Below, in pieces: positions 34,058 through 41,444 of a DNA stretch of 64,000 bases. The notes under the pieces were generated by a model that made no database searches, was not told where the DNA came from, and saw only the letters and a program-made list of their open reading frames with translations. The position numbers and the translations under genes are program-made. The DNA is from AC-32 sp963716865 (GTDB lineage: Bacteria; Actinomycetota; Thermoleophilia; Gaiellales; Gaiellaceae). The first letter of the stretch is position 1; each line of letters begins with the position of its first letter. The stretch spans positions 682,001 through 746,000 of the forward strand of contig CAVQUF010000004.1 in the NCBI GenBank assembly GCA_963716865.1. The letters are read 5' to 3'.

Positions 34058-35194
34058 CTAGGCCTCCGCGATCCGCAGGCTCGGGGCCGGCGCCGTCTCG
34101 TTGTCGCCGACGGGGAAGCCCGCGCGCTCGAGAAGCCCGAGCAGCTGCTCGGGCCGGCTCGAGCGGCCAAGGGCGACGTCGATCGTGATCACGCCGCGCT
34201 GCGTCAGCTCGGCGAGCGACTGCTCCATCGTCTGCATGCCCTTGCCGGTGCCGGTCTGCATGACGGAGTAGACCTGCTCGACCTTCGCCTGGCGGATCAG
34301 GTTCCGGACGGCGTCGTCGGGGAACAGCACCTCGAGCGCCGCCACGCGGCCGGAGCCGTCGGCGGTCGGCAGCAGCGCCTGCGTGACGATGCCCTCGAGC
34401 GTGGCCGCGAGCTGGATCCGAACCTGGTCCTGCTGCGCCGCGGGGAACGCGTCGATGACGCGGTCGATCGTGCCGGGCGCGCTCTGCGTGTGAAGAGTCG
34501 CGAAGACGAGGTGGCCGGTCTCGGCGGCGGTCAGCGCAGTCCCGATCGTCTCGAGGTCGCGCATCTCGCCGAGGAGGATCACGTCGGGGTCCTGGCGGAG
34601 GGCCGCGCGCAGCGCGCTGGCGAAGTCGGTCGCGTCCACGCCGATCTCGCGCTGGTTGACGACGCAGCGCTTGTGCCGGTGCACGAACTCGATCGGGTCC
34701 TCGATCGTGAGGATGTGCTCTGCGCGCTTGCGGTTGATCTCGTCGATCAGGGCAGCGAGAGTCGTGGACTTGCCTGAGCCGGTCGGGCCGGTGACGAGCA
34801 CGAGCCCGCGGGGCTTGTCGGTGAACGCGTGCAGGCTCGCGGGGATCCCGAGCTCCTCGAGGGTCTTGATCTCGGTGGGGATCAGGCGGAAGGCAGCGCC
34901 GAGCGTCTCGCGCTGCCAGTACACGTTCACGCGGAAGCGCGCGAGGCCCGGGATCGCGTGCGCGAAGTCGATCTGGCGGTCGATCTCGAGGTGCTTCTGC
35001 TGCTCGGTCGAGAGGATGCGGTAGAGGAGCTGCTGCGTCGTCTCGCCGGTCAGCGGCTCGATGTCCTGGAGCGGCTCGAGGTGGCCGCGGACGCGGACGA
35101 CAGGATGGGCGCCCACCGTGACGTGCAGATCGGACGCATTTCGCGCCACCATCTGCTCGAGCAGATCGTCGATGGAGTACAGGTCCGCAGGCAT
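34058..35194 (-). CDS. pilT: Type IV pilus twitching ATPase PilT (copy 1)
   Basis: Retraction ATPase. The 378-aa protein has the N-terminal PAS-like domain (RNASDLHVTVGAHPVVRVRG), Walker A GPTGSGKST (about residue 134), the Asp box (ILTIEDPIEFVH), Walker B with ILLGEMRD, and the His box ATLHTQSAPGTIDRVIDAFP. It heads the pilT-pilM-pilN-pilO-pilP-like operon behind a sigma-28-type promoter with an untranslated leader and a GGAGGG ribosome-binding site. Confidence 0.94.
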   Translation of the reverse strand: MPADLYSIDDLLEQMVARNASDLHVTVGAHPVVRVRGHLEPLQDIEPLTGETTQQLLYRILSTEQQKHLEIDRQIDFAHAIPGLARFRVNVYWQRETLGAAFRLIPTEIKTLEELGIPASLHAFTDKPRGLVLVTGPTGSGKSTTLAALIDEINRKRAEHILTIEDPIEFVHRHKRCVVNQREIGVDATDFASALRAALRQDPDVILLGEMRDLETIGTALTAAETGHLVFATLHTQSAPGTIDRVIDAFPAAQQDQVRIQLAATLEGIVTQALLPTADGSGRVAALEVLFPDDAVRNLIRQAKVEQVYSVMQTGTGKGMQTMEQSLAELTQRGVITIDVALGRSSRPEQLLGLLERAGFPVGDNETAPAPSLRIAEA

Positions 35195-35209
35195 AGCCCT
35201 CCGCGCGAG

Positions 35210-35237
35210 CTATCGGCACTGCCTACCCCATTCTTGA
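35210..35237 (-). promoter_or_regulatory. Sigma-28-type promoter of the pilT-pilMNOP operon
   Basis: TCAAG (35237-35233), 15 nt, GCCGATAG (35217-35210) on the minus strand. The pilT ATG at 35194 follows 15 nt later with GGAGGG between. Confidence 0.75.
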
Positions 35238-35308
35238 GAGCGCGTTCCCGGCCGCGAGCCGGGCCTCGAGCTTCACCCCATCGAGGGAGGATGTGCCGGC
35301 GCGGTCCG

Positions 35309-35316
35309 GCCGATAC
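35309..35316 (+). promoter_or_regulatory. Candidate -10 element upstream of the first major pilin gene
   Basis: GCCGATAC matches the sigma-28 -10 box found at the other pilus genes, but the region 15 nt upstream (GGATG) is a poor -35. The pilA ATG lies 42 nt downstream with AGGAGG before it. An activator or another sigma factor may be involved. Confidence 0.4.
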
Positions 35317-35358
35317 CTGCGGCGAGCCATCTGCGCACCCCTATCAGGAGGACCACGC

Positions 35359-35751
35359 ATGCTTTCCAGGCTTACGAACCGACTCGGCCACGTGCGGCGC
35401 GACGAGGGTTTCACCCTCATCGAGCTTCTGGTCGTGATCATCATCCTCGGGATCCTGCTTGCCATCGCGATCCCGTCGTACCTCAGCTTCCGCACCCGGG
35501 CAAACAAGTCGGCCGCGCAGGCGAACGTCCGCGCCGCCGTCCCCGGCATGGAGGCGTTCAACGCCGACCACTCCACGGGCTACGTGGGGGTCACGCTGAC
35601 CAAGCTGCAGCAGTCGTATGACGCCGGGATCAAGAACATCAAGATCTCGGTCGCGACGGCCGGCGGCTACTGCATCCGCAACACCGTCCCCGGCACGGCG
35701 ACGTACCACAAGTCGGGCCCGTCGGGCGACATCAAGTCCGGTACCTGCTAG
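35359..35751 (+). CDS. pilA: Major type IV pilin PilA (copy 1)
   Basis: The 130-aa prepilin has a leader ending DEG, then the cleavage site G/FTLIELLVVIIILGILLAIAIPSYLSF with Glu at +5. The C-terminal domain has two Cys (GGYC ... SGTC) placed to form the usual disulfide loop at the end of the protein. It has a strong ribosome-binding site (AGGAGG) and ATG 35359. The next gene is a close paralogue; the region between holds a 12-bp GC hairpin. Confidence 0.95.
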   Translation: MLSRLTNRLGHVRRDEGFTLIELLVVIIILGILLAIAIPSYLSFRTRANKSAAQANVRAAVPGMEAFNADHSTGYVGVTLTKLQQSYDAGIKNIKISVATAGGYCIRNTVPGTATYHKSGPSGDIKSGTC

Positions 35752-35778
35752 GCGCGAGCCGAGCACCACGGGTATTGC

Positions 35779-35806
35779 GCAAGGGCGCGGGAAACCGCGC
35801 CCTTGC
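35779..35806 (+). terminator. GC-rich hairpin after pilA copy 1
   Basis: GCAAGGGCGCGG, a GAAA tetraloop and CCGCGCCCTTGC form a perfect 12-bp stem 27 nt past the stop. It may be a terminator or an mRNA-stabilising barrier, which would allow more pilA1 than downstream message. Confidence 0.65.
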
Positions 35807-35891
35807 CCTTTCGGGGGTACTGAGGCCCGGGCCGACGACCGATAACCGACGAGCCACCGTTTGCACGACGAAGCCGAAGGAGCATCTTCCG

Positions 35892-36275
35892 ATGACGAAC
35901 ACGCGGCAACGCCTCACACGCGACGAGCGGGGCTTCACGCTGATCGAGCTCCTCGTCGTGATCATCATCCTCGGGATCCTGCTCGCCATCGCGATCCCCT
36001 CGTACCTCACCTTCCGGGGCCGGGCCAACAACGCGGCGGCCCAGGCGAACGTCCGCGCCGCAGTGCCTGGCATGGAGGCGTACAACACCGACCACGCGAC
36101 GGGCTACGTGGGCGCGAACCTCGCGAAGCTCCAGGGGAGCTACGACGCCGGCATCAAGAACATCACGGTGCGGGCCGCGACCCTGGGCGGGTACTGCATC
36201 CAGAACACGGTCCCCGGCACGGCGACCTACCACAAGTCGGGCCCGTCGGGCGACATCAAGTCGGGCGCCTGCTAG
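35892..36275 (+). CDS. pilA: Major type IV pilin PilA (copy 2)
   Basis: The 127-aa prepilin is nearly identical to the preceding one over the N-terminal helix (FTLIELLVVIIILGILLAIAIPSYLTF) and the C-terminal 30 residues (VPGTATYHKSGPSGDIKSG, final Cys). Differences concentrate in the leader and at about residues 60-95. The ribosome-binding site AAGGAG precedes ATG 35892. An ACCGATAA at 35838-35845 resembles the -10 of the pilus promoters but has no good -35. Tandem duplication is clear. Confidence 0.94.
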   Translation: MTNTRQRLTRDERGFTLIELLVVIIILGILLAIAIPSYLTFRGRANNAAAQANVRAAVPGMEAYNTDHATGYVGANLAKLQGSYDAGIKNITVRAATLGGYCIQNTVPGTATYHKSGPSGDIKSGAC

Positions 36276-36288
36276 CGAACGCTTGCCG

Positions 36289-36316
36289 TCAAGGCGAGGG
36301 CGCGCGATGCCGATAG
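36289..36316 (+). promoter_or_regulatory. Sigma-28-type promoter of the pilus accessory pair
   Basis: TCAAG (36289-36293), 15 nt, GCCGATAG (36309-36316). The GTG at 36324 follows after exactly 7 nt, as at 29723 and 39974, predicting a leaderless transcript. Confidence 0.72.
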
Positions 36317-36323
36317 GAACACC

Positions 36324-36935
36324 GTGAGTCAGCGGGTTCGCATCCTTGCCGTGGCCGCGTTCGTGGCTCTGCTCGCGCTGTGCGGAGGCTTTCTCCTGCT
36401 GAGCGGCGGCCAAGGCTCGACGGGCGCGACCGTGAAGCAGATCAAGCCTCTGCACCCGGTCAAGCGGCACGTGCGCTCGACCGCCAAGGTGACGCCGAAG
36501 AAGGCGGCCGTCGTGCACAAGAAGCAGAAGGCGCGCCCGGTCAACGCGAAGAAGCGGAAGGTCGTGACGCCGGCCGTGATCGACGGGATGCCCGGCACGC
36601 TGGCGCTGGCCCTGCAGAGGTACGAGGTCGTGGTCGTCGCGCTCTACGCACCGCGCTCGTCGGTGGACGCGATCGCGATGGCCGAGGCGCGGCAGGGCGC
36701 GGCCCAGGCGGGCGCAGGCTTCGTGGCGCTGAACGTCACCAACGAGAAGATCGCTGCGCCGCTGACCTCGCTCCTGACCACCGGCGCAAGCGCGGCCGAC
36801 CGGGTGCTCGACGACCCGGCCGTGCTCGTCTTCCAGCGCCCCAGGACGCTCTTCGTCCGCCTCAGCGGCTACACCGACCGCGACACCGTCGCCCAGGCCG
36901 CGATCAACGCGGCCGCGGGCCCCGCGCAGTCGTGA
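36324..36935 (+). CDS. Pilus-locus membrane protein, possibly thioredoxin-like
   Basis: The 203-aa protein has an N-terminal membrane anchor (ILAVAAFVALLALCGGFLLLS), a Lys/Arg-rich linker (about residues 40-80) and a C-terminal domain of alternating strands and helices: YEVVVVALYAPRSSVDAIAMAEARQGA, AGFVALNVTNEKIA and DPAVLVFQRPRTLFVRLSGYTDRDTV. That pattern resembles a thioredoxin fold without the CxxC pair. No family was recognised. It starts with GTG after a sigma-28-type promoter and overlaps the next gene by 4 nt. Confidence 0.8.
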   Translation: MSQRVRILAVAAFVALLALCGGFLLLSGGQGSTGATVKQIKPLHPVKRHVRSTAKVTPKKAAVVHKKQKARPVNAKKRKVVTPAVIDGMPGTLALALQRYEVVVVALYAPRSSVDAIAMAEARQGAAQAGAGFVALNVTNEKIAAPLTSLLTTGASAADRVLDDPAVLVFQRPRTLFVRLSGYTDRDTVAQAAINAAAGPAQS

Positions 36936-37198
36936 GCACTCCCGAGCCGCAGGGACACGCCCTCGAGCTCTTCGTCCGGCACGCGCGCAAGGACGGCCGC
37001 TCGGTGGCGGTCCTGCGGGCGGTCGACCACGGCGCCTCCTGCATCGTCGAGGCGGAGGTCTTCCCGATCGGCGTCGCGAGCTCCGAGCCGACACGGCCGG
37101 GCCCCTACACGTTCGCGAACGCCCGCGAGGCCACGGCCTTCGTGACCGAGGCGGTCGAGGCCCTCATGTACCTCGGCTGCGACATCCAAGCCGCCTGA
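36932..37198 (+). CDS. Small protein of unknown function in the pilus locus
   Basis: The 88-aa protein starts at GTG 36932, overlapping the preceding TGA (GTGA). The sequence has a predicted strand-rich half (ALELFVRHARKDGRSVAVLRAV, CIVEAEVFPIG) and a helix near the end (REATAFVTEAVEALMYLGCDI). No signal peptide or membrane helix is seen, so it is probably cytoplasmic and co-translated with the membrane protein before it. Function unknown. Confidence 0.75.
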   Translation: MSTPEPQGHALELFVRHARKDGRSVAVLRAVDHGASCIVEAEVFPIGVASSEPTRPGPYTFANAREATAFVTEAVEALMYLGCDIQAA

Positions 37199-37385
37199 CG
37201 CTCCTCGCCGGCGGCACAGAGTCCGGCGGAGCCGGCCTCCGCGCCACCTCGCGTCCCTGCCGGCACGAGCCTCTCCGAGTCCGTGCAAGAGCACTGTCCT
37301 CTCCGGGCTCGCACCGTCAGGAACGCGCGAGGAACGTCAGAACGTGAGCGAGATCCGCTTCTGACGACGTGCGCCCGGCGGCCTG

Positions 37386-39173
37386 TTAGGTCGTGACGCG
37401 GGCGAGCTCTTCGACCGAGGTGAGGCCCGCGGCGACCTTGCCGAGGCCGTCGTCCCAGAGCGTCCTCATGCCCTCGCCGATCGCGGCCCGGTCGAGCTCC
37501 TCGCGGTTCGCGTTGTTCGCAGCGAGGGTCTCCAGCGTTCTCGCTCATCACGAGCAGCTGGAAGATGCCGACCCGGCCCTTGTAGCCGGTCTGACCGCAG
37601 CGAGGGCAGCCCTTCTTGCGGTAGAAGACGACGCCGTCCGCGGCGGCCGCGACCTCGGGCGAGATGCGCGCGCTGATCAGGTCATCCGTCGTGGGCGAGT
37701 ACATCTCGCAGCAGTGCGAGCAGAGCTTGCGCGCAAGGCGCTGGGCGAGCACTGCCGACACCGCCGAGCCGGTCAGGAACGGCTCCACCCCCATCTCGGC
37801 GAGCCGCGAGATCGCGCCCGGGGCGTCGTTCGTGTGCATCGTCGAGAGCACGAGGTGGCCCGTGAGTGCCGCCTCGATCGAGATCTTGGCGGTCTCGCCG
37901 TCGCGGATCTCGCCGACCATGACGACGTCGGGATCGGAGCGGAGGATCGACCGCAGCGCCGCGGCGAACGTGAGGCCGGCGCGCGTGTTGATCTGCACCT
38001 GGTTGACGCCGCCGAGCCGGTACTCGACCGGGTCCTCGACCGTGATGATGTTGATCTCGGGCCGGTTGATCTCCGTCAGCGCCGCGTAGAGCGTGGTCGA
38101 CTTACCCGAGCCCGTCGGACCGGTGACGAGGATCGCGCCGGTCGGGCGGCGGATGATCTTCTCGAGCTTCTCGCGCATGTCCTCGGACAGGCCCAGCTCG
38201 GTCAGCGTGGGCGCCTGCTTCGACTTGTCGAGCAGACGCATGACGACCGACTCGCCCTCGACCGTCGGCAGGGTCGCGACGCGGATGTCGAGCATGCGCC
38301 CGGCCGCGGCGGTGTTCAGCGAGATGCGGCCGTCCTGCGGCTTTCGCCGCTCGGCGATGTCGAGCTTCGCGAGCACCTTCAGGCGCGTGGTGACCCCGGC
38401 CATCATCCGCTTCGGGATCCGCTGAACTTCGTGGAGGACGCCGTCGATGCGCAGCCGCACCGCGAGCGTGTCCTCCTGCGGCTCGAAATGGATGTCGCTG
38501 GCCCCGTCCTCGGCGGCCTGGAAGATGATCGAGTTGACGAGGCGGACGAGCGGTGCCTCCGAGATGCCGTCGTCGACCTCGAGGTCGTCGTCCTCCTCCT
38601 GCTCCTCCTCGAGGAACTGGTCCTCCTCGATGACGGAGCGCGCGCCGAACGCCTCGGAGGCCCGCGAGAGGCGGCGCAGCTCGTTCGCGATCTCCTCGCG
38701 GGAGGCGACCGCGAGCTCGAGCTGGAACTTCGTCCCGAGCTGCAGCTCGTCGATCGTCTGGACGTTGCTCGGGTCCGCGACGGCGACCCGGAGGATGTTG
38801 CCCTCGAGTGCGTAGGGCACCGCGCTGACGCGCTCGAGCACGTGGAGCGGGCAGCTCCCCGACCGCGTTCAGGGTGGACGCCGACGACCGGCAGCTCGAC
38901 GAACGGCAGGTGGAAGCGGCTGGCGAGCGTCCGGGCGATGCCGTCGGAGGACGCGACGCCCTCTTCGAGCACGGCCTGCGCGAAGGAGCCGCCCTGCTTC
39001 ACCCGTCCGCGGACGAGCGCGATCTTGTCGGCCGGGATGAGCCCGGTCGTCTCGATCAGGTCCGCGACGAGCTCGGCGAGCGCGTTGACCGGGAAGGGTG
39101 CGGGCAGGCCGGACTCGCCGGCAGCCTGTTCCTGGCCGGCCTGGCCGGAGGTGCGCAGCTTCGGAAGATCCAT
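37386..39173 (-). pseudogene. pilB: Type IV pilus extension ATPase PilB, interrupted by three apparent frameshifts
   Basis: Extension motor. The start MDLPKLRTSGQAGQEQ and the N-terminal MshEN-type domain (FPVNALAELVADLIETTGLI) read in one frame to near 38880. Removing one base near 38870 and one near 38852 joins it, via LHVLERVSAVPYALEGN, to the frame that carries the core: GPTGSGKSTTLYAAL (Walker A), VMVGEIRDGETA (Walker B), STMHTNDAPGA and the zinc tetracysteine (CSHC ... CPRC). A third one-base shift near 37533 restores the normal end (ETLAANNANREELDRAAIGE ... LARVTT, TAA at 37386). All three are consistent with +1 errors. Either sequencing error or decay; the intact core favours error. 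Confidence 0.85.
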
Positions 39174-39185
39174 ACCTCGAACGAG

Positions 39186-39214
39186 GTATCGGCAGAACCG
39201 GCTCGAAAAGCTGA
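39186..39214 (-). promoter_or_regulatory. Sigma-28-type promoter of pilB (weak -35)
   Basis: GCCGATAC (39193-39186) lies 12 nt before the pilB ATG with GAGG in between. The best -35 is TCAGC at 16-nt spacing (39214-39210), a partial match to TCAAG. Confidence 0.5.
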
Positions 39215-39227
39215 GTTGGCGAGGCCG

Positions 39228-39974
39228 CTAGAAGGTGCCCAGATACGCGTCGAAGATCGCCTGGCCCGCGAAGAGCGCCACGATCGCGCCGAGGGCCAGG
39301 AACGGGGCGAACGGAATGCCCATCTTGCGCGCTGCCGCGCCGTGGCGGGCGAGCAGGTAGATGCTGGGGACGAGAGCGGCGACCATGCCCACCATCAGGC
39401 CGACCCCGACGAGACGGCCGAGCATCGCGCCCAGCAGGAGCGCCAGCTTGACGTCGCCCATGCCCATTCCGGCCGGGTAGGCAAGCGCCGCCACGAAGAG
39501 GAAGCCGGAGGCGCCCAGGGCGCCGAGCAGCCACTCCGCGCTCGGATGGATCGCCGTCTGCGCCAGGAGCACGACCCCGGCCGCGGGCAGGACGATCCGG
39601 TTCGGCACGATCCGGTGCGTGAGGTCGGTCGCCGTGACCGCGACGAGGACTGCGCAGAAGAAGGAGGCGACGACGGCCTCCGCGGTCAGGCCGAAGACGA
39701 CGAAGCAGGCCGCGACCAGGCCGGCCGTCGCGAGCTCGACCGCCGGGTAGAGCGGGCTGATGCGGACGCCGCACGAGCGGCACCGCCCGCGCAGCGCGAG
39801 GTACGAGATCACCGGCACGTTGTCGTACCAGGCCAGCTCCGTCCCGCAGCTCATGCAGGCCGAGCGCGGCCGGACGACCGAGCGGCGCTGCGGAACGCGC
39901 GCCGCGACGACGTTCACGAAGCTGCCGAGCGCGAGGGCCGGCCAGAACGCGAGCATCCCGAGAGCTACGTCCAC
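39228..39974 (-). CDS. pilD: Prepilin peptidase PilD (leader peptidase/N-methyltransferase)
   Basis: Cleaves and N-methylates prepilins. The 248-aa protein has the cytoplasmic zinc-binding loop with two CxxC pairs (CMSCG ... CRSCG, about residues 40 and 66) and several membrane helices. The two catalytic Asp are in TDLTHRIVPN and GMGDVKLALLLGAMLG. Its GTG start (MDVALGMLAFWPALALGSF) lies exactly 7 nt after a sigma-28-type -10 box, so the message is probably leaderless. pilB follows. Confidence 0.95.
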   Translation of the reverse strand: MDVALGMLAFWPALALGSFVNVVAARVPQRRSVVRPRSACMSCGTELAWYDNVPVISYLALRGRCRSCGVRISPLYPAVELATAGLVAACFVVFGLTAEAVVASFFCAVLVAVTATDLTHRIVPNRIVLPAAGVVLLAQTAIHPSAEWLLGALGASGFLFVAALAYPAGMGMGDVKLALLLGAMLGRLVGVGLMVGMVAALVPSIYLLARHGAAARKMGIPFAPFLALGAIVALFAGQAIFDAYLGTF

Positions 39975-39981
39975 GTGCGCC

Positions 39982-40009
39982 TTATCGGCGTTCCGGCGGC
40001 GGGGGTTGA
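39982..40009 (-). promoter_or_regulatory. Sigma-28-type promoter of pilD
   Basis: TCAAC (40009-40005), 15 nt, GCCGATAA (39989-39982, a perfect consensus -10). It overlaps the 3' side of the upstream minor-pilin gene's stop region, giving pilD its own promoter. Confidence 0.75.
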
Positions 40010-40016
40010 GGCGGGC

Positions 40017-40565
40017 CTACTGACGGATGCTGTTGCGAAGCACGATGTCGTCGATCAGCTCGTAGTTCTCGACCGTCTTCGAGGGCTTCATGTTCACGGG
40101 GAAGTCCACGTGCAGCTTCGCCAGCGAGGTGGCGGTTTGCGCGGTGTAGTTGAAGACCGAGCCCGTGGTCAGGAAGTCGGCGTACTTCGTGCCGCCCGAG
40201 CAGGTCGAGCCGACGACGCGGTAGAGCCCGAAGCGGTTCGTGCCGCCCGTTCGCGTGCACCAGGTGACCGACGCGCTGCCCTGGGGCGTGCAGCTCGGCG
40301 CCAGCGTCAGCGTCACCGAAGTCGAGGCCCCGACCGGAGTGGCGACGCCGGCGCAGTGCACCTCACGGCGGATCTTGTCGAGCGCGAGGCGGGCCGTGAG
40401 CTGCGCCTGGAAGCGGTTGTTCATGTCGGTCTCGGAGTTCGAGGCCGAGACGAAGACCGTGGTCAGGCTCGTGATGACGACGCCGAGCACCACCATCACG
40501 GTGATCATCTCGACCAGCGTGTAGCCGCGCTCGCCGCGCAGGCGCCGCTGCAGCCGTCGGATCAT
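40017..40565 (-). CDS. Minor pilin (PilW-like prepilin)
   Basis: The 182-aa protein starts MIRRLQRRLRGERG and has the prepilin site G/YTLVEMITVMVVLGVVITSLTTVFV with Glu at +5. The body contains a Cys-rich middle (CAGVA, SCTPQG, WCTRTGG, STCSGG). The TLVEM start and longer length suggest a PilW/GspJ-type minor pilin. Its ATG overlaps the stop of the PASTA protein by four bases, so it is the last gene of the pilT2 operon. Confidence 0.88.
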   Translation of the reverse strand: MIRRLQRRLRGERGYTLVEMITVMVVLGVVITSLTTVFVSASNSETDMNNRFQAQLTARLALDKIRREVHCAGVATPVGASTSVTLTLAPSCTPQGSASVTWCTRTGGTNRFGLYRVVGSTCSGGTKYADFLTTGSVFNYTAQTATSLAKLHVDFPVNMKPSKTVENYELIDDIVLRNSIRQ

Positions 40566-41404
40566 TTCGCCTCTCGCCGGACGCGCTTGAGCGCGGCCCG
40601 GGCGACCAACTCGCTCCGGTGGCCGATGCCCCAGGAGCGCTCGAGCTTCCGGTCGACGGCGATCAGCGTCGTCAGCGCCTGGGCGCCGTGCCACCAGCCG
40701 AACCTGGCGCCGTCCACGATCCACGCGTGCTGGTAGAGCCAGTGCTGGACGTTCTTCTTTGTCGCCTTGGGGTTGGTCGCCGCCCAGGCCGCCAGCTGGT
40801 CTGCCCGCGCGGGGAGGCTGATCTCCTTCAGCGGCTCCTTGGGCGCGCCGGCGACGACGAACGCCGGTGGGCGTGCCGCTGGAGTGGCCCGCTTCTTGAC
40901 CGGCTTCGTCGCGACGGGCTTCTTCTTCGGTGCAGCCACGGCCGGCTTCGGCGCGGCGGCCGGCGCCTTCCGGACGACAGGCCTCGGCACCCCGGCGAGA
41001 ACGATGCGGGTCCCGGTGTAGCTCGCGGTGTCCTCGGGCGCGCCCTTCTGGGCGTACTGGCCCTTCTCGAGGTGGAGCACGATCGTCGGCGCCCCGGTGT
41101 TGACGACTCGCGTGCCCGCGGCCGGCGACTGCCCGGCCACGCGGTTCGCGGCGTAGCCGTGGACCGGCCCCGCAACGCGCCAGGCGAAGCCTGCGTCCTC
41201 GAGCATGCCCTTCGCGAACACGAACGCCTGCCCGCTCACTGACGGGACGACGAGCGGCGGCGCGGGCGCGGGCGCCACAGTCTTCGGGGTCGAGGGCCCG
41301 ATGATCTGCCGGTCGGCAGCAAGCGTGAACGCCGCTGTCGCCAGCATCCACACGAGGACAACAACGACCGCACGGGGCAATAGCGCGGCAAGCCGGACCG
41401 CCAT
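40562..41404 (-). CDS. Membrane-anchored PASTA-domain protein of the pilus operon
   Basis: The product from ATG 41404 is 280 aa; an ATG at 41440 just after the upstream stop would add 12 residues. It has a membrane anchor (LPRAVVVVLVWMLATAAFTLAA) and one PASTA domain (VVPSVSGQAFVFAKGMLEDAGFAW ... GQSPAAGTRV, about residues 50-115), then a Lys/Pro/Ala-rich linker and a C-terminal helical domain with several Trp. PASTA domains bind peptidoglycan or muropeptides, so it may tether the pilus machine to the wall. Confidence 0.82.
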   Translation of the reverse strand: MAVRLAALLPRAVVVVLVWMLATAAFTLAADRQIIGPSTPKTVAPAPAPPLVVPSVSGQAFVFAKGMLEDAGFAWRVAGPVHGYAANRVAGQSPAAGTRVVNTGAPTIVLHLEKGQYAQKGAPEDTASYTGTRIVLAGVPRPVVRKAPAAAPKPAVAAPKKKPVATKPVKKRATPAARPPAFVVAGAPKEPLKEISLPARADQLAAWAATNPKATKKNVQHWLYQHAWIVDGARFGWWHGAQALTTLIAVDRKLERSWGIGHRSELVARAALKRVRREAK

Positions 41405-41444
41405 GGTCAACCCTTCGGCAGGCTTGCAAGGGCTAGTCATCCCC

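Noticed and set aside
41380..41440. Sigma-28-type promoter before the PASTA gene
   Set aside because: TGCCGAAG near the start has no A/T after GCCGA and no TCAAG at the right distance, and the gene follows the SLT/M23 gene closely.
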